Shown in pieces: positions 23,560-30,823 of a stretch of DNA of 36,048 bases. The position numbers were made by a program, and so were the translations under genes. The DNA is from Archangium sp. (lineage in GTDB: Bacteria > Myxococcota > Myxococcia > Myxococcales > Myxococcaceae), in NCBI GenBank assembly GCA_022843845.1, contig JALHMW010000040.1, forward strand, positions 1-36,048, written 5' to 3'. The notes below the pieces were generated by a model. It worked only from the letters and a program-made list of their open reading frames with translations, did not search any database and was not told the DNA's origin. The first letter of the stretch is position 1. Each line of letters begins with the position of its first letter.

Positions 23560-24710
23560 CAGCCAGCCCTCCGCTGCGGGTCAGGAGGCGTCGCGGTGCG
23601 GTGGCGCCCGTAGAGGTAGTACGCCGCGCAGCTGCCCTCGGGAGACACCATGCAGCTGCCCATCGGTGAGTCGGGCGTGCACGCGGTCGAGAAGATCTTG
23701 CAGTCGGTCGGCTTCTTCAGGCCTTTGAGGATCTCTCCGCACGCGCAGGCCTTGTGGTCCGCGATCGCCTCGTACGTCATCGGGAAGCGCACCTCGGCGT
23801 CCCACTTCGCGAACTCGGGCCGCAGCTTGAGCGCGCTCGACGGCAACGTGCCGAGGCCGCGCCACTCGAACGATGACCGCAGCTCCATCGTCTCTTCGGT
23901 GAGGCGCTGCGCTTTCAAGTTGCCGGCGCTGGTGACGCCGCGAGTGAACTGGTTCTCGACCTCGTGCCGGCCTTCGTTGATCTGCCGCACGATCATGAGG
24001 ATTGACTGCAGGAGGTCGAGCGGCTCGAAGCCCGAGACCGCGATGGGCTTCTTCCAGTCTCGAGCGAAGCGCTCGTACGGCTGAGTGCCGATGATGGTGC
24101 TGACGTGGCCCGGACCGACGAAGCCGTCGACGCGAATGCGGCCGTCCAGCGCTTCCGGACTCCCGAGGATGGCTTCGATCGCGCTCGGGGTGAGCACGTG
24201 GTTCACGAAGACGGTGAAGTTCTCGAGGTTCTCGGCCTGCGCCGTCTTCACCGCGAGGGCGGTCGGCGGCGTCGTGGTCTCGAAGCCGATGGCGAAGAAG
24301 ACGACCTGCGTCTGCGGGTTCTTCCGGGCGAGCGCGAGCGCGTCGTTGGCGCCGAACACCATGCGCACGTTGGCGCCGCTGGCCCGGGCCTTCATCAGGC
24401 TGACCCGGTCCTTCCCCGGCACGCGCATCATGTCGCCGTAGGCGCAGAGCATCACGCCGGGCTGACGCGCGAGCGCGATGGCCTGATCGAGGCGGCCGAT
24501 GGGCAGCACGCACACCGGGCAGCCGGGGCCGTGGATCATCTCGACGTTCTTCGGGAGCAGCTCGACCAGGCCGTAGCGGCAGAGCGCGTGCGTGTGGCCC
24601 CCGCAGAACTCCATCACCTTGTACTGGCGGTCGGGCTGCACCTCGGCGGCGATCTGCGCGGCGATCTGTCGGGCGAGGGGTCCGTCACGGAACTCATCGA
24701 TGAATTGCAC
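23559..24710 (-). CDS. hypD: Hydrogenase maturation protein HypD (Fe-S scaffold)
   Basis: A 383-residue HypD, the iron-sulfur protein that with HypC assembles the Fe(CN)2CO unit. Visible signatures are FCGGHTH (Cys36), GPGCPVC (61-67) and the C-terminal cluster region ACACGEIL, DCKIFSTAC and MGSCMV, whose cysteines bind the [4Fe-4S] cluster. A GFETTTPPTA motif is also typical. It starts at a GTG (24710) placed by AGGAG seven bases upstream, which overlaps the hypC stop region. The order hypC-hypD-hypE is conserved, and all three are closely spaced here. The last residues (RHRTATPPDPQRRAG) form a short non-conserved tail. Confidence 0.96.
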   Translation of the reverse strand: MQFIDEFRDGPLARQIAAQIAAEVQPDRQYKVMEFCGGHTHALCRYGLVELLPKNVEMIHGPGCPVCVLPIGRLDQAIALARQPGVMLCAYGDMMRVPGKDRVSLMKARASGANVRMVFGANDALALARKNPQTQVVFFAIGFETTTPPTALAVKTAQAENLENFTVFVNHVLTPSAIEAILGSPEALDGRIRVDGFVGPGHVSTIIGTQPYERFARDWKKPIAVSGFEPLDLLQSILMIVRQINEGRHEVENQFTRGVTSAGNLKAQRLTEETMELRSSFEWRGLGTLPSSALKLRPEFAKWDAEVRFPMTYEAIADHKACACGEILKGLKKPTDCKIFSTACTPDSPMGSCMVSPEGSCAAYYLYGRHRTATPPDPQRRAG

Positions 24711-24720
24711 GGGTGACTCC

Positions 24721-24957
24721 TCAGGCCGTCGGGGTGGGGGTGGGCTGACCTTCGAGGCGCAGCAGGGCGAGCGTCTTCTCGGCCTCGATGGGGTCCATCT
24801 TCGTCAGCGCGTAGCCGACGTGAATGATGACGAAGTCACCCGGCTTCACGTCATCGAGGAGGCCGAGGTTCACCTTCTGGCGAATGCCGCCGAGCTCGAC
24901 GGTGCAGCTGTCGGGGCCGTCGAGGTTCAGCACCTTCGCAGGGAGTGCGAGACACAT
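24721..24957 (-). CDS. hypC: Hydrogenase maturation chaperone HypC
   Basis: A 78-residue HypC beginning MCLALPAKVL. Cys2, exposed after removal of Met, is the essential ligand that holds the iron unit with HypD. The beta-barrel core continues with VNLGLLDDVKPGDFVIIHVGYAL, a family hallmark, and a helix with DPIEAEKTL. The ATG is preceded by GGAGGC overlapping the end of hypF. A second HypC-like domain is present in the HupF-HybE fusion at 29868, so the cluster encodes two paralogous chaperones, the usual arrangement in hup systems, where HupF and HypC serve different steps. Confidence 0.96.
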   Translation of the reverse strand: MCLALPAKVLNLDGPDSCTVELGGIRQKVNLGLLDDVKPGDFVIIHVGYALTKMDPIEAEKTLALLRLEGQPTPTPTA

Positions 24958-24960
24958 GGT

Positions 24961-27189
24961 TCAGCCTCCGATGGTCAGCGCGGCAACCCACGCCTGACCG
25001 AGTGAAAGTCCACCGTCGTTCGACGGCACCTGGCGGCACAACAGCGGCGTGATGCCGCGTGACGAGAAACCCGCGATCAACGACTCCGCGAGGGTCTGGT
25101 TCATCAGACAGCCACCGCTCAACGCGACGACACCGTCGACGACGTACGGCGCGGCCCAGTCGACGACCGCTGCGGCGAGGGTGCCGTGGAAGACGTTGGC
25201 GCCATCGACGGGGCTTCGGCCGATGAGCGCGTCGAGGAGCGGGAGCAGGTCGAGCACGCCGTCGCGCACCTTCCACGCTCCGCGGAGGACCTCGGGCTTC
25301 GTCACCAGCGACTCGAGCACCATCGGCGCTTCGCCCTCGTAGGTGGCGATCGGCTTCACGCTGAGCAGGCCGCACGCGGCGTCGAAGAGCCGACCGCACG
25401 AGCTGGTCTCGGGAGAGTTGAGGTGCTTGTCGAGCAGCGTGCACACGGCCGCGGCAGGTCCCACGCTGGAGAAGCGCTCGACGATCAGCTCCGCGCGGCC
25501 GAGCCGATGGAGCGCCGCCGACGCCATTCGCCACGGCTCTCTCGCGGCGCGATCGCCGCCGGGCTGCTGCAGCGTCGCGAGATGACCGAGCCGGGTGAAG
25601 CGCGCGCCGTCGAGTCGGAGGAGTTCTCCACCCCACGAGCCGCCATCACTCCCGAGTCCGAAGCCGTCGAGCGCGACGCCGACGGTGGGCGCGGTTCGTC
25701 CGTGCTCCGCGAGAACCGCAGCGAGGTGCGCGTGGTGGTGCTGCACCGCGACGGTCTCGAGGCCCAGCGACTGCGCGAACCGGGTGGAGAGGAAGTCGGG
25801 GTGAAGATCGTGAGCGACGATGCGTGGCTCGACCTCGAGGGTCTTCGTCAGATGCGCGACCGTCTCTTCGAGGAAGCGCCAGGTCGCGACGTCATCGAGA
25901 TCGCCGAGGTGCTGCGAGACGAACGCCTCTCGACCGCGCGTCAGACACGCCGTCGCTTTGAGGTGAGCACCGAGCGCGAGGACGGGTGGGGTGGTGCCTG
26001 GCAGCGCGACGGGACCTGGCACGTAGCCGCGCGCGCGGCGCAGCAGGATCGGCGCGCCGTCGATGATCCGGGCCACGGAGTCGTCGTTGCGGACGAGGAT
26101 CTCGCGATCGTGCGACACGATCACGTCGGCGATGTCAGCGAGACGGGACCGCGCTTCGTCGTCGGTGATGACCAGCGGCTCTCCACCGGGGTTCGCAGAG
26201 GTGGTGACGACGCAGAAGTCGAGCGGCTGCTCCAGCCACGCCGTGCCCGACGGCCGGCCCGCGGCTTCGTGGAACAGCAGCAGGTGGAGCGGAGACGTCG
26301 GCAGCATCACGCCCAGCCACGCGAGCTCAGGCGCGATGTCAGTGCTGAGACCGGCGTCTCTCTTGCGAGCGAGCACGATCGGACGCTGCCACGACGAGAG
26401 GAGCTTCGTTTCAGCTTCGTTGAGGTCGACGAGCTTCCGGGCCGAGGAGAGGGAGGACACCATCACCGCGAACGGCTTGGCGTCGCGCTGCTTGCGCTGC
26501 CGCAGCGTCTTCACGGCGCCGGCGTTTCGCGCGTCACACAGCAGCTGAAACCCGCCGATGCCCTTGAGCGCGACGATCGAGCCTTGTCGCACCGCGCGCA
26601 CGATCTCCTCGAGCGGCATCGACAGCTTCGGCCCACAGGCAGGGCACGCGAGCGGTTGCGCGTGGAAGCGTCGATCGTTCGGATCTCCATACTCAGCGGC
26701 GCACGCGGCGCAGAGCGGGAACGACGCCATCGACGTCTGCGGCCGGTCGTACGGCAGCGAGCGCGTGATGGTGTAGCGCGGCCCGCAGTGCGTGCAGGTG
26801 GTGAAGGGGTAGCGGAAGCGTCGTTCGGCGGGGTCGCAGATCTCGGCCACGCAGGCGGCGCAGATGCCGGCGTCAGGACCGATGGCCGCCGAGGCCTTGC
26901 CTTCGTGATGGCTCGCGTCGATGACGAAGCCCGTCTCGTCGCGGAGCTCCTGCGTCTGGACCTCGACGGCGTCGACGCGCGCGAGCGGTGGCGCCTGGGT
27001 CTCGAGCAACGCTGGCATCGCGCTGGCGCCTGCGCCTTGCACCTCCATCACCACGCCCTGCTCGTCGTTGCGGACCCAGCCCGAGAGCCCCTGCTCCACG
27101 GCGAGGCGATAGACGAAGGGACGAAAACCAACGCCCTGAACGAGCCCACGCACCCGAATGCGAAGCCTCGTCGAGTGGAGCACGGTCAT
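24961..27189 (-). CDS. hypF: Carbamoyltransferase HypF
   Basis: The ATG at 27189 overlaps the hypB stop (ATGA) and gives 742 residues; an earlier in-frame start at 27240 is unnecessary. HypF makes the carbamoyl group for HypE from carbamoyl phosphate and ATP. Domains in order are acylphosphatase-like (about 8-95; GLVQGVGFRPFVYRL), two zinc fingers of the C-x2-C-x18-C-x2-C form (Cys110/113/132/135 and Cys160/163/182/185), YrdC-like (about 195-380; IVALKGIGGFQLLCDA, KPFAVMV) and Kae1-like (about 395-740; VQHHHAHLAAVLAEHG, ALSGGCLMNQTLAE, VPSNDGGLSLGQA). All expected motifs are intact. Confidence 0.96.
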   Translation of the reverse strand: MTVLHSTRLRIRVRGLVQGVGFRPFVYRLAVEQGLSGWVRNDEQGVVMEVQGAGASAMPALLETQAPPLARVDAVEVQTQELRDETGFVIDASHHEGKASAAIGPDAGICAACVAEICDPAERRFRYPFTTCTHCGPRYTITRSLPYDRPQTSMASFPLCAACAAEYGDPNDRRFHAQPLACPACGPKLSMPLEEIVRAVRQGSIVALKGIGGFQLLCDARNAGAVKTLRQRKQRDAKPFAVMVSSLSSARKLVDLNEAETKLLSSWQRPIVLARKRDAGLSTDIAPELAWLGVMLPTSPLHLLLFHEAAGRPSGTAWLEQPLDFCVVTTSANPGGEPLVITDDEARSRLADIADVIVSHDREILVRNDDSVARIIDGAPILLRRARGYVPGPVALPGTTPPVLALGAHLKATACLTRGREAFVSQHLGDLDDVATWRFLEETVAHLTKTLEVEPRIVAHDLHPDFLSTRFAQSLGLETVAVQHHHAHLAAVLAEHGRTAPTVGVALDGFGLGSDGGSWGGELLRLDGARFTRLGHLATLQQPGGDRAAREPWRMASAALHRLGRAELIVERFSSVGPAAAVCTLLDKHLNSPETSSCGRLFDAACGLLSVKPIATYEGEAPMVLESLVTKPEVLRGAWKVRDGVLDLLPLLDALIGRSPVDGANVFHGTLAAAVVDWAAPYVVDGVVALSGGCLMNQTLAESLIAGFSSRGITPLLCRQVPSNDGGLSLGQAWVAALTIGG

Positions 27190-28376
27190 GGGACTCGGGC
27201 CTCGACAGGAGCCGTCACGGTCCGGGAGGAACTCAGCCACGCGAGCCAGGCCTCGAAGCCAGCGCCGGTGCGCGCCGAGACCTCGAGCACCGTCGCCTTC
27301 GGGTTCACGCGCTTCACGTTCGCCTTCAGCGTCGCGACGTCGAACTCCAGCGCCGCGACGAGGTCGACCTTGTTCACCAGCACGAGGTCCGCGACCGCGA
27401 ACATGTCGGGGTACTTCAGCGGCTTGTCTTCACCTTCGGTGACCGAGGCGATGACGACCTTCTTCGCCTCGCCGAGATCGAAGCCCGCGGGGCACACGAG
27501 ATTGCCGACGTTCTCGATGAACAGCGTGCCGCCCGCCGGAGCCGGCTGCTTCGCCAGCGCGCGCATGATCATCTCGGCGTCGAGGTGACAGCCCTTGCCG
27601 GTGTTCACCTGCACCGCCGGAACGCCGGTCGCGCGAATGCGATCGGCGTCGAGCGTCGTCTGTTGATCGCCTTCGATCACCGCGAGGCGCCCGCCACGGG
27701 TCTTGAGCTCCTGGAGTGTCCGAACGAGGAGCGTCGTCTTTCCACTCCCCGGGCTCGACATCAGGTTGACGACGAAGGTGCGCTCGCGCGCGAAGCGGTC
27801 GCGGTTGAGCGCTGCGGCGCGACCGTTCTTCGCCATGATGTCCTGCTCGACGGCGATGCGGCGCACCTCGGTCTCGTGAAGGGCAGGTGAGGCGCCGAAC
27901 TGGTGGGGCGTCAGCGCGATGTCGGTCGCGTGCGCGTGCCCATCGGCGTGGGAGTGAGCAGGTGCCTCGTCGTGCGAATGCTCGTGCGAGTGAGCATGCC
28001 CGTCGTCGTGGGTGTGCGTGTGCGAGTGAATAGGTCCGTCGCCGTGAGCGTGCTCGTGTGAGTGAGCATGCCCGTCGTCGTGGGTGTGCGTGTGCGAGTG
28101 AGCATGCCCGTCGCCGTGCGCGTGCTCGTGTGAGTGAGCGTGGCCGTCATCGTGTGAGTGCTCGTGCGAGTGAGGCTGCCCGTCGCCGTGGGAGTGCGCG
28201 TGCGAGTGATCGTGCCCATCGTCGTGCAAGTGAGGGTGCGCATCCTCGTGCGCGCCGCCGACGCCATGGCGATGTCGAACGACCGTCCCATCGGCCTGGA
28301 CATGAACGTGCTCAGCGTCACCATCACCCTCCACGGTGACACTCGCCTTGTCCGCACAGCCGCACGTTCCACACAT
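27186..28376 (-). CDS. hypB: Nickel chaperone GTPase HypB with long histidine-rich region
   Basis: The ATG at 28376 overlaps the hypA stop (TGATG) and gives 396 residues starting MCGTCGC, the N-terminal high-affinity nickel motif; a GTG three bases upstream would mask Met1. Residues about 23-149 hold some 45 histidines, including seven 12-residue units at 52-135. Forms with such stretches are known to store nickel and related metals. The GTPase domain covers about 165-390: the P-loop SSPGSGKTT near 207-215, EGDQQTTLDADRI, the metal site GKGCHLD, and NKVDL for guanine. HypB hands nickel to the large subunit together with HypA, encoded directly upstream. Confidence 0.96.
   Translation of the reverse strand: MCGTCGCADKASVTVEGDGDAEHVHVQADGTVVRHRHGVGGAHEDAHPHLHDDGHDHSHAHSHGDGQPHSHEHSHDDGHAHSHEHAHGDGHAHSHTHTHDDGHAHSHEHAHGDGPIHSHTHTHDDGHAHSHEHSHDEAPAHSHADGHAHATDIALTPHQFGASPALHETEVRRIAVEQDIMAKNGRAAALNRDRFARERTFVVNLMSSPGSGKTTLLVRTLQELKTRGGRLAVIEGDQQTTLDADRIRATGVPAVQVNTGKGCHLDAEMIMRALAKQPAPAGGTLFIENVGNLVCPAGFDLGEAKKVVIASVTEGEDKPLKYPDMFAVADLVLVNKVDLVAALEFDVATLKANVKRVNPKATVLEVSARTGAGFEAWLAWLSSSRTVTAPVEARVP
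27972..28223 (-). repeat. Seven 36-bp tandem repeats encoding the HypB histidine region
   Basis: Residues 52-135 of HypB form seven contiguous 12-residue units such as DDGHAHSHEHAH and GDGHAHSHTHTH. The underlying 36-base units are well conserved, alternating between two variants (DDG...E and GDG...T), which suggests duplication of a 72-base pair of units. Copy number is likely to vary between related strains. Confidence 0.85.
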
Positions 28377-28717
28377 CACGACACCTCCAGCTCGGTGACC
28401 CGCAGTTCTTCACCGCCGGTGATCAACAACTGTCCGCTCCCGCACGACGGGCAGAGCGCCACGCGTGACTCGACCTGTACATCGCTCCCGCAGCCGGCGC
28501 AGAACGCGGATCCCGGGGTGCGTTCGATCTCCAGTCGCGCGCCCTCGGCGATGGTCCCTCGCGCCGCCGACTCGAAGCCGAACGACAACGCCTCGGGCTC
28601 GACGTTCGCGAAGGCTCCGATGCGCAGGAAGACCGCCTTGACGCAGTCAGCGTGGTTCGCGCGCGCCTGGTCGCGGACGATCTCGACGATGCTCTGGGCC
28701 AGCGCGACCTCGTGCAT
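28376..28717 (-). CDS. hypA: Nickel-insertion protein HypA
   Basis: A 113-residue HypA starting MHEVALAQSIVEIV; His2 is the nickel ligand. The zinc-binding site uses Cys73, 76, 89 and 92 (FCAGCG and LCPSCG). The length is normal. HypA docks with HypB to pass nickel to the hydrogenase large subunit. It starts three bases after the hupK stop, with GGAG upstream. The insertion of hupK and hupFJ before hypA in one unit links nickel delivery with large-subunit assembly. Confidence 0.96.
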   Translation of the reverse strand: MHEVALAQSIVEIVRDQARANHADCVKAVFLRIGAFANVEPEALSFGFESAARGTIAEGARLEIERTPGSAFCAGCGSDVQVESRVALCPSCGSGQLLITGGEELRVTELEVS

Positions 28718-28720
28718 GTG

Positions 28721-29863
28721 TCACGACTCCCTCGCGCGCACTCCGAACTCCACGCAGGGGTCCAATGTCGCGACTGCCCACCGGGCCCACCGTGTCGCCT
28801 CTTGCACGTCGGGTGCCGCCAACCCCACCAACGCTTCGCGAACTGGCCCATCGGAGTGAAACGTCCACTCGGTCGGAGCCACGACCCGCCACCCAACGAC
28901 TTGACGTTGCTCAATGTCGACCGCGTGGAGCACGGGTCCTCGTGAGGTGGGCGCAGTGCCGAACCCCCGTCGGCCGTCGCGTGCCGGCCGCTGGGGCGGT
29001 GAGGGGTGCTGCAGATTGTGCGCAGCCTGCCGGAGGGTCTCGAACTTCGCGCAAGTCTCGACACTCCGGGCGACCAGCCGCGCGCCAACCCCATGGCCCA
29101 TCGAGGCGACCGCTTGCCGGACCAGCGCGTGGTCAGCGGTCGACACGAGTGGCCCCAGCTCCATCGGCCCTCGTCGTCCGGTCGGCGCTCGCTCGAAGCC
29201 CGGCACGTTCCACAGCGCGTCCGCGACGAAGGCCGGGTCGAACGACTCCGTGGGAGCGCTCGTCTGCCCCAACGCCCGGAGCGGCGCTTCGAAGCCGACG
29301 CGAAGGATCTCGCCCACCGGGCCTGTGCCCGCGCTGAGCTGTTCCAAAGACTGAGCGCCACACACGAGGCCCGCTGCGCGCAGCGCTGCGTCGACGGCGT
29401 CGAGGGCACGCTCCAGCGCGCCCACCTCTGGCGTCCGCTCCATCCCACCCAGGCGCAGCCATGGGCCTTTGCCCATCACGGCCACCGTCGCATCCGCCAG
29501 GCTCGTGCGCACGCGTCGGAGCGCGAGCAAGTCGGGGACGGCGCCGACGAGGTCCTGCGCGGTGACGAACCAGAACCACAGATGGTTCTGGAGCACCTCG
29601 GCCGCGATGACCGCCTCGCGCGCAGCCTCTTCCCGAGGGTCGACGTTCACCCCGAGGGCGGCCTCACACGCTCGCAGCCCCGCGACGGCCTGCGCCGACG
29701 AGCAGATGGAGGACATCAACGGGAGCAGCTTCAGCGCCTCGTCGACGCTGCGTCCCTCGAGGGCCCTCCACACATGAAGCGGCCGCGACGAGGCGACGGT
29801 GACGCGGGCGCAACGCCCGGCCTCCAGCTCGAGCGTGACGTCGATACGGCCCTCGGTCGTCAC
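28721..29863 (-). CDS. hupK: HupK-like hydrogenase large-subunit paralogue (assembly factor)
   Basis: The 380-residue product starts at a GTG (29863) with GAGGTG upstream. It aligns by eye with the [NiFe] large subunit: LMSSICSSAQAVAGLRACEA replaces the N-terminal RxCGxC motif, SRGPVLHAVDI and RVVAPTEWTFHSDGP match the conserved middle-to-late blocks, and LDPCVEFGV replaces DPCxxCxxH near the end. Only the first cysteine of each metal-binding pair remains (Cys54, Cys350); the second is Ala57 and Phe353. The chain ends eight residues later, with no cleavable tail. It therefore cannot hold the normal NiFe site. HupK of other uptake systems is proposed to help assemble or carry the Fe(CN)2CO unit, which its position between hupFJ and hypA supports. 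Confidence 0.82.
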   Translation of the reverse strand: MTTEGRIDVTLELEAGRCARVTVASSRPLHVWRALEGRSVDEALKLLPLMSSICSSAQAVAGLRACEAALGVNVDPREEAAREAVIAAEVLQNHLWFWFVTAQDLVGAVPDLLALRRVRTSLADATVAVMGKGPWLRLGGMERTPEVGALERALDAVDAALRAAGLVCGAQSLEQLSAGTGPVGEILRVGFEAPLRALGQTSAPTESFDPAFVADALWNVPGFERAPTGRRGPMELGPLVSTADHALVRQAVASMGHGVGARLVARSVETCAKFETLRQAAHNLQHPSPPQRPARDGRRGFGTAPTSRGPVLHAVDIEQRQVVGWRVVAPTEWTFHSDGPVREALVGLAAPDVQEATRWARWAVATLDPCVEFGVRARES

Positions 29864-29867
29864 GAGC

Positions 29868-30650
29868 TCACCTCAATGACAACGCGCGCCGGAACAACGC
29901 TCGGCGGCTTGGCGGCTCAGCGTCGGGTGTCGTGGTGGGTGTCGTGGTGGGTGGTGCTGGCTCGGTCGACGCCGCCACCGACACTGGTGCTGGCGTGAAG
30001 AGCGCCTGTGCCGCGTCACGTGCGACCTCGAGCGCGTGGGGCATGTCGCGAAACTCGTTCATCGGAGAGAACAACGAGCACGACTCCATCGGGCCGACGC
30101 CGTCGAGGTGACTGGTGACGAACTCGAGGCGGCCCGCGGGGAACTCGCGGGGCACGCGCGTTCCCGGCGCGAACTCAGGTGTGCCCACAGGCGGAACGAA
30201 GATGACGTTCAAGAACCACGGCGTGATGACCAGCCCCGCGTGACCGCCGTTCCATTCCTGAAACGCGAGCACCTCGATACCGAGCCTCGGGTTCACGATG
30301 GGCAACCCCTCCATCTGCACCGCGACGGCCTCGTAGGCAGCCCGGAGTCTTGCTGCGAGCGCGTCGACGGGAGTGGCTACCACGCGTTCGCTGGCCACGA
30401 GCCCTGCGAAGTACGCGTCGACCGGTTCGCCGCGCGCCGATGCTTCGAGACCGGCGATGGCGCCTTCGATGTCGACCGCCTCGTCTTCCTCGAGCACGCG
30501 CACCGCGGAGTTGATGTGCACCAGCACCGCCGTCCCGACCGGCACCTCGCCGACCAGCATCATGCTGACGGTGCGACGCTCATCGCCGCGTTCCACCACC
30601 GCGCTGTACTCGTTGCCCGAGACCACGCGCATCGGGAGCCCAAGACACAT
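29868..30650 (-). CDS. HupF-HybE fusion, hydrogenase large-subunit chaperone
   Basis: The ATG at 30650 follows AGGGAG and puts Cys at position 2 (MCLGLPMRVV), as HypC/HupF function needs; an in-frame start at 30698 would bury it. The 260 residues form two families in one chain. Residues 1-75 are HypC/HupF-like, ending VPVGTAVLVHINSAVRVLEE. Residues about 95-212 match HybE/HupJ: GHAGLVITPWFLNVIFVPP, then LEFVTSHLDGVGPMESCSLF. A Pro/Thr-rich linker precedes the terminal RRALFRRAL, a HybE-like tail. HupF protects the large subunit during assembly, and HybE-type proteins chaperone it. The fusion would hold both functions together. It is the first gene after the predicted sigma-54 promoter. Confidence 0.85.
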   Translation of the reverse strand: MCLGLPMRVVSGNEYSAVVERGDERRTVSMMLVGEVPVGTAVLVHINSAVRVLEEDEAVDIEGAIAGLEASARGEPVDAYFAGLVASERVVATPVDALAARLRAAYEAVAVQMEGLPIVNPRLGIEVLAFQEWNGGHAGLVITPWFLNVIFVPPVGTPEFAPGTRVPREFPAGRLEFVTSHLDGVGPMESCSLFSPMNEFRDMPHALEVARDAAQALFTPAPVSVAASTEPAPPTTTPTTTPDAEPPSRRALFRRALSLR

Positions 30651-30693
30651 GACGTCACGCTCCCTGAAGAGTGAAACGATTGCGGCCGGGTTC

Positions 30694-30709
30694 TGCACTT
30701 GATGTGCCG
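30694..30709 (-). promoter_or_regulatory. Candidate sigma-54 promoter of the hup-hyp operon
   Basis: On the minus strand CGGCACATCAAGTGCA (30709-30694) matches the -24/-12 consensus TGGCAC-N5-TTGCA at most positions and has the invariant GG and GC exactly 10 bases apart. Transcription would begin near 30684, about 34 bases before the hupFJ start, leaving room for its AGGGAG site. Sigma-54 control is established for hydrogenase operons of several proteobacteria. No activator gene is adjacent, but a sigma-54 activator lies at 363. Confidence 0.45.
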
Positions 30710-30823
30710 CAACGCTTCGGCGCCCCGTCCCTCAGGGCCGCAGCGATTGGAACCCGCAGGGGGTGCAATTCGTGCGCCTGGGGTCATTGACGCGTGTTGG
30801 AGGTGTGGGCCAAGTCGTACGGA

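Noticed and set aside
25186..27588. An 800-codon open frame on the plus strand opposite hypF and hypB
   Set aside because: It lies antisense to genes with full family motifs; long antisense frames are expected at this GC content, and the translation is Arg/His/Glu-rich without any domain.
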